Position numbers and translations under genes: made by a program | NCBI RefSeq assembly: GCF_000379085.1 | Contig: NZ_KB905378.1 | Location: 1,303,312 to 1,367,311 of the forward strand | Source: Halomicrobium katesii DSM 19301 | GTDB lineage: Archaea; Halobacteriota; Halobacteria; Halobacteriales; Haloarculaceae | DNA: 64,000 bases | Direction: 5' to 3' | Notes under the pieces: model-generated | Seen by the model: only the letters and a program-made list of their open reading frames with translations | What the model was told of the DNA's origin: nothing | The model's database searches: none | In this document: in pieces, positions 34,917 through 43,686 of the stretch | How the letters are laid out: each line of letters starts with the position of its first letter | Position numbering within the stretch: the stretch's first letter is position 1

Positions 34917-36563
34917 TCACTGGTATCGGCCGCGATCCTCGATCGCGTCGAGACGGTCGAGGACCGTGTCGTCGCGCTCGCTCGCGGTCCGGTAGGCGTC
35001 GGCCACGGCGGCCCGGAGTCGCTCGGCGTCATCGGTGGTGCCGGCCAGCGACTGATCGAGGACGTGCAGGTCCATCGCGTGGTCCTCGGTGTCTCGCGTG
35101 TAGTAGCCCAGTCCGAAGTCGATGAGGAAGACGCCGGGATCGTCCGCCTCGACGCGGACGTTCCGCGTCGTCGGATCGCCGTGGACGAAGCCGGCGTCGT
35201 GGATCGCAGCGAGCTGCCGCCCGACCGCCCGCACCCGCTCCTCGGTCAGCCCGTCGCGCAGTTCTCGATCGCCGACCCGCTGGAAGACGATCCGGGCGTC
35301 CCGTGGGTCGACGTCGTGTATCACTGGCGTCGGAACGCCGTGCCGGCGGGCCTCGCTGGTGAGGCGGGCCTCCTGTCTGGTGCGCTCCGAACGCAGCCGT
35401 TCGTCCAGCTCCGGGTGGCGATACGAGCGGGGACGGCGCTCCTTGATCACGCGGTCGCCCTCGAAGCGGACGAGCGCTTCGGCCCCCTGAATCTCGTCGG
35501 CGTCGCCGCCGACGCGAGCGACCGGTTCGCCCGCGTCCCAGGTCACCTCGACCCGATCGGGCCGGAAGTCCGAGTCGATGCCGGAGTCGGGTATCGACAG
35601 CGTGTCGCCGGCCGCGTACATCCGCGCGCCCAGAATCGCGATCATCCCGGCGTTGTCCCGGAGAAAGCGCGGTTCCGGCGCGTAGAACTCCGCACCGCGC
35701 TGCGTACACATCTCCGCGAGCATCGATCGGAGGCGCTCGTTCTGGCCGACGCCGCCCCCGAGGACGAGTTCGTCGGCGTCGGTCAGCGAGAGGGCGCGCT
35801 CGGCGACTTCGGTCAGCATCGCGAAGATCGTCTCTTCGAGCCCGCGACAGACGTCCTCGACCGGCGTGCCACGGTCAGTGGCCTGCTTGGCGGCGGACAT
35901 GATTCCCGAGAACGAGAAGTCCATCCCCTTGACGACGTAGGGGAGATCGACGTACGTCCCGCGCGTCGCGTGGTCTTCGACCTTGGGACCGCCGGGGTGA
36001 GACCAGCCGACGTGGCGCGTGAACTTGTCGATGGCGTTGCCGACGCCGGTGTCCATCGTCTCGCCGAGCACGCGGTACCGTCCCGAGCGGTACCCGAGGA
36101 CGTGCGCGTTGGCACCCGAGGCGTTCAGGCAAATGGGCGAGGAAAAGCCCGAGAAGTAGCGCCCGACTTCGAGGTGTGCGACCATGTGGTTGACGCCGAC
36201 CAGCGCCACGTCGAACCGCTGGGCGACGGCTCGGGCCGCCGTCCCGACGATGCGCAGACACGGACCCAGACCGGGGCCACGCGAGAAGGCGACGGCGTCG
36301 ATGGGCGGGCCCGTCTCCGTGTCGGGCGCTCGCTCGCGGGCGTGGTCGAGCGCGCGCTCGACGACGGTCGGGATCGCCTCGCCCATGTGTTCGGCGGCCT
36401 CGCGGGGGTGGATGCCGCCGCTGTCGGGCTGGTAGGCGTCGGTCTCGATGAAGACGTGGTCGTCACTGGCGGCCGCCGAGGGATCTCGAAGGTCACTCTC
36501 GTCCGCCTCGAAGATCGCAGCACTGGCTGCCCAGGCTGTGCCTTCGATGCCGAGAACGCGCAT
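34917..36563 (-). CDS. kae1-bud32: KEOPS Kae1-Bud32 fusion (tRNA threonylcarbamoyladenosine synthase subunit and kinase)
   Basis: 548 residues. Residues 1-~325 are Kae1/TsaD: RVLGIEGTAW, metal ligands in NHMVAHLEVG (HxxxH), FSFSGIMSAAKQA and GGGVGQNERL. After a short linker the Bud32 kinase domain starts near 340, with the catalytic GDPTTRNVRVE and the metal-binding DFGLG. The KEOPS complex transfers the threonylcarbamoyl group to A37 of ANN-reading tRNAs; Bud32 acts as an ATPase/kinase switch. The single-chain fusion is known from several archaea. It lies immediately downstream of rps24e and rps27ae on the same strand, the usual archaeal arrangement. Confidence 0.96.
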   Translation of the reverse strand: MRVLGIEGTAWAASAAIFEADESDLRDPSAAASDDHVFIETDAYQPDSGGIHPREAAEHMGEAIPTVVERALDHARERAPDTETGPPIDAVAFSRGPGLGPCLRIVGTAARAVAQRFDVALVGVNHMVAHLEVGRYFSGFSSPICLNASGANAHVLGYRSGRYRVLGETMDTGVGNAIDKFTRHVGWSHPGGPKVEDHATRGTYVDLPYVVKGMDFSFSGIMSAAKQATDRGTPVEDVCRGLEETIFAMLTEVAERALSLTDADELVLGGGVGQNERLRSMLAEMCTQRGAEFYAPEPRFLRDNAGMIAILGARMYAAGDTLSIPDSGIDSDFRPDRVEVTWDAGEPVARVGGDADEIQGAEALVRFEGDRVIKERRPRSYRHPELDERLRSERTRQEARLTSEARRHGVPTPVIHDVDPRDARIVFQRVGDRELRDGLTEERVRAVGRQLAAIHDAGFVHGDPTTRNVRVEADDPGVFLIDFGLGYYTRDTEDHAMDLHVLDQSLAGTTDDAERLRAAVADAYRTASERDDTVLDRLDAIEDRGRYQ

Positions 36564-36584
36564 TGTGAAGCCGCTATGCGGGCG

Positions 36585-36719
36585 TTACTCCCACTCGGTG
36601 TAGCCGCACTTGCCGCAGTGTTTGCGGTCGTCGTGCTCGGCGAGGAAGGTGTCGCCACACCGGGGGCACTGCTCGCGTTCGATCTGACCGTCGTCGCTGT
36701 AGTACTCGTGACGGGCCAT
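36585..36719 (-). CDS. rps27ae: 30S ribosomal protein S27ae
   Basis: 44 residues, [20 protein letters not shown] onward, with a zinc ribbon CPRCG...HCGKCGY. The ATG at 36719 follows the rps24e stop with one base between the genes, and it is 21 bases from the kae1-bud32 start. It is the normal length for the archaeal protein, which lacks the ubiquitin part of the eukaryotic S27a fusion. Confidence 0.95.
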   Translation of the reverse strand: MARHEYYSDDGQIEREQCPRCGDTFLAEHDDRKHCGKCGYTEWE

Positions 36720-36720
36720 C

Positions 36721-37026
36721 TTATGCCTCCTCACCCGACTCGCCGTCGGCGACGATCTTGTTGCGTTCGAGCATGTGGTCCTGCTCGACCTCGCGGGCGA
36801 ACTCGGGCGCGTCGTACACTTTCGCGTAGCCGACGGTCTTTCGCATCCCGAACTTCGTGTCGAGCTCGTGGACGACGACTTCCTCGGCGTCCTTGTTGAG
36901 CTTGGCCGCGAGCGAGTCGCGCACGGAGAGTCGCGACGGCGTCGCCTCGTCGTGTCGCACCTCGAACCGAACGTCGGTCCGGTGTAACATCGGGTTGTCG
37001 TCTTCTTTGATGATGTCGATTTCCAT
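36721..37026 (-). CDS. rps24e: 30S ribosomal protein S24e
   Basis: 101 residues, [20 protein letters not shown] onward, with the family core [14 protein letters not shown]. It is the first gene of the rps24e-rps27ae-kae1-bud32 operon. A TTTTAC element about 35-40 bases upstream is the likely TATA box. Confidence 0.96.
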   Translation of the reverse strand: MEIDIIKEDDNPMLHRTDVRFEVRHDEATPSRLSVRDSLAAKLNKDAEEVVVHELDTKFGMRKTVGYAKVYDAPEFAREVEQDHMLERNKIVADGESGEEA

Positions 37027-37398
37027 GGTTCGTTGTCCCTACATTGCCCCTGAAGCGCGTAAAAGGATTTCGAACGGCGTACAGCTTCCCACTTCGCGGC
37101 GGGCCGAGACCCGACGGCGTCGCGACCGACACCCGAGGAGAGAGCCGGATCGACGGAGACGACACGACCCCCGTCGACACGGTACTACGAGACGAAATAT
37201 AAGAAAGTCGAGTTGAGAAAACGAATACCGTGGTAACTGTTGCACCGCATTTCGGAGCGTGAAAAGCATTTCTACAGGATGTGCACTGATACCATCTCTC
37301 AAAACCAATAGAGTTTCTGAAACTTTTTGTATAGCGAGAGTATTGGTGTATGTACGGTAGTGGTCCCGCGACCGCTCGCCCCCCACGGAGCACTCACA
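37027..37398. promoter_or_regulatory. Divergent promoter region between rps24e and a small membrane gene
   Basis: This region holds the probable TATA element of rps24e (TTTTAC on the minus strand near 37060-37065) and, toward the other gene, an AT-rich section with a near-perfect palindrome AGTTTCTGAAACT at 37312-37324 followed by GTATAG near 37329. The palindrome is a candidate operator for the gene at 37399. No ORF of interest is present. Confidence 0.4.
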
Positions 37399-37680
37399 AT
37401 GTCATCGAACACGTCCCATCTTCGCACACGATCCGAGCGTGGTCCCGCAGTCGATTCCCCGTCGTTCGCGACGCTGGTCGGTTTCCCCGTCCTCCTCGTC
37501 GCCGCTCTCGTCGCCCTGAGCTATCCGCTCGCGGCCGCGACGGCGCTCGCCGCGACGGCACTCGCGGTGAAAGGCACGCAGTTCGGACTGGCCGCGCTGG
37601 TCCGCCGGACGACCGACACGCCTCGTCGGGTCACCGTCCCCGGCGTCGGTACCGTGACCGTCAGCATCGCCCCGCAGTGA
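37399..37680 (+). CDS. Small membrane protein (93 aa)
   Basis: A Ser/Arg-rich N-terminus of about 25 residues is followed by one or two hydrophobic segments (LVGFPVLLVAALVALSYPLA) and a C-terminal strand-like tail. It is not assigned to a family. Confidence 0.55.
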   Translation: MSSNTSHLRTRSERGPAVDSPSFATLVGFPVLLVAALVALSYPLAAATALAATALAVKGTQFGLAALVRRTTDTPRRVTVPGVGTVTVSIAPQ

Positions 37681-37875
37681 TACGGACGCTTGTCGGACTG
37701 TCCCGGTGACCGTCTCCTCCGTGGCGACGCGCATCGCTACGCGACGACAACCGTCCGTATGAGACCGCTGCCCGTCACGCCGTGACAGCCGACGGTGTGA
37801 GAACGACACGCCACGCTCTTGGCATCACGACTGGTTTTCGCTGCGACGACGCCACCGCGGCGAGGTCGCCGTCAT

Positions 37876-38406
37876 CTACTCCTCGGTTACCGGCGCGTCC
37901 ATGCGTCGAACGGCGAGCACCAGCTCGTCGGCGGTCTCGGAGACGGCCGTCACTTCGCCCGCGACGACCAGATCGGCGCTGGGCGTCGGCCCGACGACGA
38001 CCGGATCGCCGACCTCGATACCGTCGAGGGTCTCCTGGAGGGAGACGTGTGCCGTACACTCCGTCGGGTGGTGGACGTTGGTCAGGTCGATCTCCTCGAC
38101 CGTGGCGTCGATCCGGTCGAACGCCTGCGAGACCGTCACCGTCTCGGCGTCGTCCATCGGCTCGCGACCGATCGCGGCGAACGCCGCTGGCGTCGGCTCG
38201 TACCCGCCGGTGGGTCCCTGGACGCTCTCGACGAGCCCGATCGACTGGAGGGTCGTGAGCTGGTTCTGGACCGTGCCCGAGCTGCGGTCCAGGATCTCGG
38301 CGACCTGACCGCTCGTGACCGGGCCGTCAGCGGTCTCGTGTTCGTTGACGAGCGTCGTTACGAGCTGAGTCTGCGTCGGAGAGAGGTCGATGTCGTTCGC
38401 GTTCAT
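37876..38406 (-). CDS. Winged-helix transcriptional regulator with C-terminal sensor domain
   Basis: 176 residues. Residues ~8-85 form a winged helix: PTQTQLVTTLVNEHE, recognition-helix region VAEILDRSSGTVQNQLTTLQ and wing GLVESVQGPTGGYEPT, as in Rrf2/MarR-like haloarchaeal regulators. Residues ~100-176 form a compact strand-rich domain (HVSLQETLDGIEVGDPVVVG) that may sense a ligand. It lies 49 bases downstream of the NadE-like gene on the same strand, with a TTAATT element in between, so the two may be linked. Confidence 0.75.
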   Translation of the reverse strand: MNANDIDLSPTQTQLVTTLVNEHETADGPVTSGQVAEILDRSSGTVQNQLTTLQSIGLVESVQGPTGGYEPTPAAFAAIGREPMDDAETVTVSQAFDRIDATVEEIDLTNVHHPTECTAHVSLQETLDGIEVGDPVVVGPTPSADLVVAGEVTAVSETADELVLAVRRMDAPVTEE

Positions 38407-38455
38407 TCGTTAATTGTCTGTTGACGGTCAGCAACCATGAGTTTCGTGGTCGTGA

Positions 38456-39307
38456 CTACTGGAGATCGATCGACGGCGTCAGCGGCGGGCGGCGCTTGTG
38501 TCTGGTGGTTTCTCGCCACTGTCGGACCCGCTGGACCGTCGCTCGATCGACGGCGAGTCGCTCGGCGACGGCGGCTGGCGGTTGCGCTTCGTCGACGAGA
38601 GCGTGGAGGATCTCGTCGAGAGTCTCGGGGTCGACGCCGAGTTGCTCCGGGTCGCTGTCGGCGCGTCCCGCCGTCCGCGTCGATCGGTCGAGGATATTCG
38701 ACGGCACGTCGACCGCTCTCGCGAGCGCGCGCACCTCGGTGTGGTAGAGCGGTGCCAGCGGCGCGAGGTCGACGCCGTCGTCCCCGTGTTTCGTCGTCGA
38801 TCCCAGGAGCCGCCGGGTGCGATCGACGGAGCCGAGCACGAGCCGGTCGGTCGTGTTGGCGACGTAGTACAGACACGCCATCCGGAACCGTTCGCGTGCG
38901 TTGTCGAGTGCGACGACGTCGTCGGCCGGTTCCCCACTGGCACCGAGCACGCGCTGGAACGCCGAGAGCAGCGGCCGCAACTGGAGTCGCTCGTACTCGA
39001 TCGACAGCATCGACGCGACCGCCTCCGCCGCCCTGGCCGAAGCCTCGTCGTTCATGTTGGCCGGCAACACGAGACCGCAGACCCGATCGACGCCGACGGC
39101 CTCGATCGCCAGCACCGCCGCGACCGTCGAACCGACTCGCCCGTCCAGCGCGACGACGACGCCCTCGGCACCGGCCCGTTCGAGCGTCCGTTCGACGAAG
39201 CGGGGCAACTGCTCGCGAAGTTGCTGGACCGCTTCCGGGTCGGTCGCAAGCCCGGAGCCCTCGCGGGCCAGTGCGGCGTCGGACGGGGTGCGTTTCGAGT
39301 CACTCAC
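38456..39307 (-). CDS. Divergent NAD synthetase-like protein with a degenerate P-loop
   Basis: 283 residues that follow the NadE fold (LPRFVERTLERAG..., VGVDRVCGLVLPANMND, YYVANTTDRLVLGSVDRTRRLLG, TKHGDDGVDLAPLAPLYHTEV). The SGG(I/V)DS pyrophosphatase loop of true NadE is replaced by LDGRVGS at about residues 54-60, so the glycines and first serine of the loop are lost. A canonical NadE is encoded at 45684-46517, so this paralog is unlikely to be the cell's NAD synthetase. A C-terminal helix-turn-helix-like segment (AVAERLAVDRATVQRVRQW) hints at DNA binding or domain swapping. The GTG at 39307 is chosen; sequence further upstream lacks homology-like features. Confidence 0.75.
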   Translation of the reverse strand: MSDSKRTPSDAALAREGSGLATDPEAVQQLREQLPRFVERTLERAGAEGVVVALDGRVGSTVAAVLAIEAVGVDRVCGLVLPANMNDEASARAAEAVASMLSIEYERLQLRPLLSAFQRVLGASGEPADDVVALDNARERFRMACLYYVANTTDRLVLGSVDRTRRLLGSTTKHGDDGVDLAPLAPLYHTEVRALARAVDVPSNILDRSTRTAGRADSDPEQLGVDPETLDEILHALVDEAQPPAAVAERLAVDRATVQRVRQWRETTRHKRRPPLTPSIDLQ

Positions 39308-39749
39308 GGCGACCACCGCCCGGCGGCGAGCGCGAACCCCGACCGTGTCGCTCCGGGGGGCGGACACCGCCGGGCTCACGGCTGTGCCGGCTGTCCCGCC
39401 CTCGGGAGAACGCTCCTCGTGAGACGGAGACGGCCGGCGCGATAGCTGTCGCCGGCCGTCGGACAAACGGCGTCGGCTGTCGGCCGGACGACCCGATCAC
39501 AGATCGTGGCGTGCAGTACACGGTACCAGCAGTTCGACTCGCTACTGATAGTGATTCCCTACCAGGGGAACTAATGGATGGGGGTCTCTGGGAGGTCCTA
39601 GTACAGGTATAGTGGCCATCGAAAGGCGAGACACTCCGGCCAAACGACGGTCTCGGACGGACTCCTCGCTTCCCGATGGCCGTCGCCCCGGAAGAGCCGC
39701 TCACTGCTGCGTCGCTACACCCACCCGTCGATCGCGACGCCGACCGCTA
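39308..39749. other. Intergenic, nothing recognised
   Basis: About 440 bases between the NadE-like start and the aldo-keto reductase stop, presumably containing the NadE-like promoter. No supported gene, RNA or repeat was identified. Confidence 0.5.
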
Positions 39750-40583
39750 TCAGACGGGCAGCCGGCGCATCAGCGCGGGCAGACGGTTGCGAAGCTTCGT
39801 CTTGAAGCCCCCCTCCAGCTCGTGGATGCGGGCCATCTCGTCGTCGGTCAGGGAGAACTCGAAGACTGCGAGGTTGTCGGCCAGGTGATCGCGGCTGGTG
39901 CTCTTCGGGATGGCGACGACGCCGTCCTGCTGGACCAGCCAGCGCAGCGCGACCTGTGCCGGACTCCGGTCGTAGCGGTCGCCGATCCGGGCCAACAGAT
40001 CGTCTCCGAGGACCCGCCCCCGCGCGAGCGGGCTGTAGGCCGTCAGTGCGATCCCCGCGTCGACGCAGTACTCTCGCAGCGCCGACTGCTCCTTGTAGGG
40101 ATGGTACAGCACCTGATCGGCGACGATCGGGGCGTCGGCGGCGTCGGCGGCCGCCCGGAGCTGCGACCGCGTGAAGTTGCTCACGCCGAGGTGTTCGACC
40201 AGCCCCCGCTCGCGCAGTTCGGCCATCGCGTCGAGGGGCTCCTCGACGGGGACGCGCGGGTGGGGCCAGTGGATCAACAGCAGGTCAACGTAGTCGACGC
40301 CGAGTTTCGCCAGACTCTCTTCGACCGTCGAGACGACCGTCTCGCGCCGGAGGTTCGAGCGCCACACCTTCGTCGTCAGGAAGATGTCGTCGCGATCCAC
40401 GTCGGCCGCGGCGATCCCCTCGCCGACCGCCCGCTCGTTGTCGTACACCTGCGCGGTGTCGACGTGTCGATAGCCGAGATCCAGAGCGGTCCGAACCGTC
40501 TCGGTACACGCTGTCCCGGTGTTTTGCCACGTTCCGAGTCCGATCTTCGGGATCGACGCGCCGCCGGCTTCGACGTGTTCCAT
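39750..40583 (-). CDS. Aldo/keto reductase (AKR5-like)
   Basis: 277 residues, a TIM-barrel NADPH-dependent reductase. The catalytic tetrad is visible as Asp and Tyr in HVDTAQVYDNE, Lys in FLTTKVW and His in VDLLLIHWP; cofactor-binding residues are in AIPKSTSRDHLADN. It reduces aldehydes or ketones; the substrate is unknown. The ATG at 40583 precedes the typical PKIGLGTWQ. Confidence 0.92.
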   Translation of the reverse strand: MEHVEAGGASIPKIGLGTWQNTGTACTETVRTALDLGYRHVDTAQVYDNERAVGEGIAAADVDRDDIFLTTKVWRSNLRRETVVSTVEESLAKLGVDYVDLLLIHWPHPRVPVEEPLDAMAELRERGLVEHLGVSNFTRSQLRAAADAADAPIVADQVLYHPYKEQSALREYCVDAGIALTAYSPLARGRVLGDDLLARIGDRYDRSPAQVALRWLVQQDGVVAIPKSTSRDHLADNLAVFEFSLTDDEMARIHELEGGFKTKLRNRLPALMRRLPV

Positions 40584-40652
40584 AGCCGACGTTGCGCCGG
40601 GACCACAAAGAACGTCGCGGCGTCGAAGGAGGGAAAGGACAATGACAGTTGG

Positions 40653-40667
40653 CCACGACAGTCGTGG
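40653..40667. promoter_or_regulatory. Perfect inverted repeat at the start of the CBS gene
   Basis: CCACGAC-A-GTCGTGG: two 7-base arms around one base, ending one base before the ATG at 40669. If translation starts there, the palindrome covers the leader and could be an operator or an mRNA hairpin. Confidence 0.35.
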
Positions 40668-40668
40668 T

Positions 40669-41046
40669 ATGAGTTCCGACACTGTCCTCGTCGAGGACGT
40701 GATGTCGACACCGCTGGAGACGACGAGCCCGAACGCGACCGTCCGGGCCGTCGCCGAGCAGATGCGCGAATCGAACGTCAACGGGCTCTTCGTCCCGGGA
40801 GCGGACGCCGGGATCGTCACGACGACCGACGTGGTCCACGCCGTCGCCGAGGGCGCGGACCTCTCGGAGACCCGAGTCGCGGACGTGATGACCTCTCCCG
40901 TCGAGCGCGTCGAGACGACGACGGAACTCAACGAGGCCGCGGCCATGATGACCAACTTCGGCATCAAACACCTCCCGGTGATGGACGACCACGGCGACTA
41001 CGTCGGGATGGTCTCCTCGACGGACACGACGGGCGAGTTCGCCTAG
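40669..41046 (+). CDS. CBS-domain pair protein
   Basis: 125 residues comprising two CBS motifs (VEDVMSTPLETTSPNATVRAV and VADVMTSPVERVETTTEL), each followed by the strand-helix units NGLFVPGADAGIVTTTDVV and KHLPVMDDHGDYVGMVSSTD. CBS pairs bind adenine nucleotides and act as regulators. Two starts are possible: the ATG at 40669 gives the usual N-terminus, while an ATG at 40642 with a purine-rich AGGAGGG upstream would add nine residues. Confidence 0.85.
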   Translation: MSSDTVLVEDVMSTPLETTSPNATVRAVAEQMRESNVNGLFVPGADAGIVTTTDVVHAVAEGADLSETRVADVMTSPVERVETTTELNEAAAMMTNFGIKHLPVMDDHGDYVGMVSSTDTTGEFA

Positions 41047-41094
41047 GGCGTCTCGGGGCGGGGCCTTTTCTCCCGCACGCCCGAACGGTCGAAC

Positions 41095-41973
41095 ATGAGA
41101 GTCGACTGCGAGGGGTGTGCCGGCTGCTGTATCGACTGGCGGCCCCTGACCGACGCCGACATCGATCACGAGCGGCGCGGCAGTCGCCAGCCGCTCGACG
41201 AGACCGCCAACCTCGTCCCGCTGACCCGCGCCGAGGTGCGTGCGTTCGTCGACCGCGGTCACGGCGACGCCCTCACGCCCCGCCTGTTCGCCGACGACGA
41301 CGGCGTCAGAATCGACGGGCACAGCGTCGCCGCGATCGACGGTCGGCCGGCGTTCTACGTCGGCCTTCGCAAGCCGCCCAAACCCGTCGCGCCGTTCGAC
41401 GCCGACGCCACCTGGCTGGAGAGCTGTGTCTTCCTCGATCCCGTGACCCTGCAGTGTCGGCTCCACGGCGGCGAGCTGTATCCGGACACCTGTGGGGCCT
41501 ACCCCGGCGAGAACGTCTCGCTGGCCGTCGAGACCGAGTGCGAGCGCGTCGAGGCGCACGCCCCCGGCGAGGCTGCTGGCGAGCGACTCCGGGACGACGA
41601 ACCGCCGGCCGACGCCACGCCGTTGCTCGGCCCGGCCGCGCTGGGTTCGAAGCTGTTCGCACACCCCGAGCCCGAGCGCCTCTCCGGCGTCGTGTCTCGC
41701 CTCGTCGCCGACGAGCTGACGGCCGCCGACCGCGCGGAGTTCGTCGCCGTCGCGGCCGCCTCCGCACCCGGGACCGGGGCCGTCAGCGACGACTGGTACG
41801 AGCGGTACCACGAGCGCGCACGGGACGCACCGTCGTGGACCGGGCGAGCGATCGAGCGCTGGCAGACGATCGCCGACGCGGTCGGCGAGCCGGCACCGGA
41901 CCCCGACTGCGCACGCGAGATCGAGGACGACGACGGCGCACCGCCGACGCCGGGCTGGGACGCCGTCGAGTGA
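41095..41973 (+). CDS. YkgJ-type cysteine-cluster protein
   Basis: 292 residues with the YkgJ/CxxCxxCC-like cluster near the N-terminus (DCEGCAGCCIDW) and a second set in ESCVFLDPVTLQCRLHGGE..YPDTCGAYP, which together resemble a zinc- or iron-binding site. The C-terminal part is helical and acidic. It starts 48 bases after the CBS gene on the same strand. The function of this family is unproven. Confidence 0.82.
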   Translation: MRVDCEGCAGCCIDWRPLTDADIDHERRGSRQPLDETANLVPLTRAEVRAFVDRGHGDALTPRLFADDDGVRIDGHSVAAIDGRPAFYVGLRKPPKPVAPFDADATWLESCVFLDPVTLQCRLHGGELYPDTCGAYPGENVSLAVETECERVEAHAPGEAAGERLRDDEPPADATPLLGPAALGSKLFAHPEPERLSGVVSRLVADELTAADRAEFVAVAAASAPGTGAVSDDWYERYHERARDAPSWTGRAIERWQTIADAVGEPAPDPDCAREIEDDDGAPPTPGWDAVE

Positions 41974-42071
41974 GCTTTGGCGTGACGTATCGGATCCGCC
42001 CCCCGTTCGTTACCGCGTGGCGGGGGTCGCTACGGGTGGCGAAATCGGTCACAGGTCGACAGCCGGCAGTA

Positions 42072-43043
42072 TCACTCGTGGCCGTACACCGGGACCGGCT
42101 CGTACGGTTCTTCGAGGGACTCCATCTCCGACGCCGAGAGGTCGATCTCCAGTGCTTCGACGGCCGCTTCGAGGTGTTCGATGCTCGACGTGCCGAGGAT
42201 CGGCGCATCGGTGTACTCGTTCTCGAAGTGCCAGGCCAGCGCGATCTGGGCCATCGTCACGCCCTTCTCGTCGGCCAGTTCCTGGACGCGCTCGTTGATC
42301 TCCCGACTCCCCGGCCCCTCGTCGTAGGGGAGCCCGATGTTCTCCTTCTCGTGTTCGCCCCGCGTCGTGCGGGTGAACGCCTCGTGGGGGCGGGTCAGAT
42401 AGCCCGCGCCGAGGGGACTCCACGGGATGACGCCCACGTCCCACTGCTCGCAGACGGGATACATCTCGCGTTCCTCCTCGCGGTAGGTGAGGTGATAGAG
42501 GTCCTGCATCGTCTCGAAGCGGGCCAGCCCCTCCCGCTGGCTGACGTGCAGGGCCCGCTGGAACTGGTGGGCCCACATCGACGACGCTCCGATGTGACGC
42601 ACCTGGCCGCGCCGGACGGCGTCGTCCAGCGCCCGCAGCGTCGTCTCGATGGGCGTGTCGTCGTCCCAGCGATGGACCTGGTAGAGGTCGACGGTGTCCA
42701 TCCCCAGCCGCTCCAGCGAGGCCGACAGCTCCTGTTCGATCGCCTTCCGCGAGAGCCCCTGCCTGTTGGGATCGTCGCCCATCTCGCCGAACACCTTCGT
42801 GGCGACGACCTGCTCGTCGCGGTCGTACTCGCCGAGCACGTCGCCCAGAATTTTCTCGCTCTCGCCCGTCGAGTAGACGTTGGCCGTGTCGAAGAAGTTG
42901 ATCCCGAGTTCGAGCGCGCGCTCGATCAGCGCCTCGGAGTCGTCCCGGTCGAGCATCCACTCGTCGCCGCTGCCGAAGCTCATACAGCCCAGACAGATCT
43001 TCGAGACCTCGATCCCGGTCGAGCCGAGTGTCGTGTACTCCAT
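42072..43043 (-). CDS. Aldo/keto reductase (YajO/Tas-like)
   Basis: 323 residues. Catalytic residues are visible as Asp and Tyr in FFDTANVYSTGESE, Lys in VATKVFG and His in VDLYQVHRWD. The longer form and the GCMSFG and LGAGYLTRP blocks are typical of the AKR11/Tas branch. This is the second aldo-keto reductase in the window and is not closely related to the first. Confidence 0.9.
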   Translation of the reverse strand: MEYTTLGSTGIEVSKICLGCMSFGSGDEWMLDRDDSEALIERALELGINFFDTANVYSTGESEKILGDVLGEYDRDEQVVATKVFGEMGDDPNRQGLSRKAIEQELSASLERLGMDTVDLYQVHRWDDDTPIETTLRALDDAVRRGQVRHIGASSMWAHQFQRALHVSQREGLARFETMQDLYHLTYREEEREMYPVCEQWDVGVIPWSPLGAGYLTRPHEAFTRTTRGEHEKENIGLPYDEGPGSREINERVQELADEKGVTMAQIALAWHFENEYTDAPILGTSSIEHLEAAVEALEIDLSASEMESLEEPYEPVPVYGHE

Positions 43044-43167
43044 ACACGGGGGTCGTGGGGACTGACCAAGTAGTCAACGGCAAGCTTCTGACACGCCGGC
43101 CGCGAAAACTGGCCCGCCGGAGTCGGTGGTCCTGTTCACATGCGCAGCCGAGATACCGGTGTGCAAA

Positions 43168-43182
43168 CACCGAAAGCCCTCG
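43168..43182 (+). repeat. Solo copy of the 15-base CACCGAAAGCCCTCG motif
   Basis: An exact match to the second stem of the palindromic element at 43,687-44,004 occurs here, in the 207-base gap between the second aldo-keto reductase and the VOC gene. The motif therefore appears three times within 0.8 kb (two direct, one inverted). Confidence 0.7.
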
Positions 43183-43250
43183 GCCCTCACTCTCTTATCC
43201 GAGCGCTACCGAGTCGATACACACAACTACCGGGCCGCGCACGTCCGATC

Positions 43251-43631
43251 ATGGACGTTGCACACGTCGCGCTGTGGGTCTCGGAGATGGATCGCGCGGT
43301 CGAGTTCTACACCGAACTGGGGCTGGAACGACAGTGGTCGTTCACGCTCGACGGCGTCGAGAACGTCTACGTCGGCGGCGACCACGGCGAGTTGCAGCTC
43401 CGGCACGACCCCGACCGCACGACGCCGATCGCGCCGAATCGAGCGGACGTGGACCACGTCGCACTCACCGTCGACGACACCGAGGCGATGGTCGAGCGCG
43501 CCACAGAGCAGGGCGCAACCGTCGTCACCGCACCCACCGTGATCGAACCGGCCGACGCCTACGTCGCCTTCGTCGAGGACCCCGAGGGGTACGTGCTGGA
43601 GTTCGTGGAGCCGCTGGAGTCGAGCGACTGA
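43251..43631 (+). CDS. VOC (glyoxalase/bleomycin-resistance fold) protein
   Basis: 126 residues with two beta-alpha-beta-beta-beta modules: DVAHVALWVSEMDRAVEFYT and VDHVALTVDDTEAMVERA, ending in FVEDPEGYVLEFVE. Metal ligands fit His in the first module and Glu in the last strand (LEFVE). The family includes glyoxalase I and ring-cleavage dioxygenases; the substrate is unknown. Confidence 0.88.
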   Translation: MDVAHVALWVSEMDRAVEFYTELGLERQWSFTLDGVENVYVGGDHGELQLRHDPDRTTPIAPNRADVDHVALTVDDTEAMVERATEQGATVVTAPTVIEPADAYVAFVEDPEGYVLEFVEPLESSD

Positions 43632-43686
43632 TTTCGGCAGCCACACTCACTTGCCAATCAGAAAGATTGCAACCTGCTGCGGAGTG

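Noticed and set aside
39612..43073. Plus-strand open frame of over 1,100 codons
   Set aside because: It is antisense to two aldo-keto reductases and crosses the CBS gene in another frame; its product is Arg-rich and low-complexity, as expected for shadow frames in GC-rich DNA.
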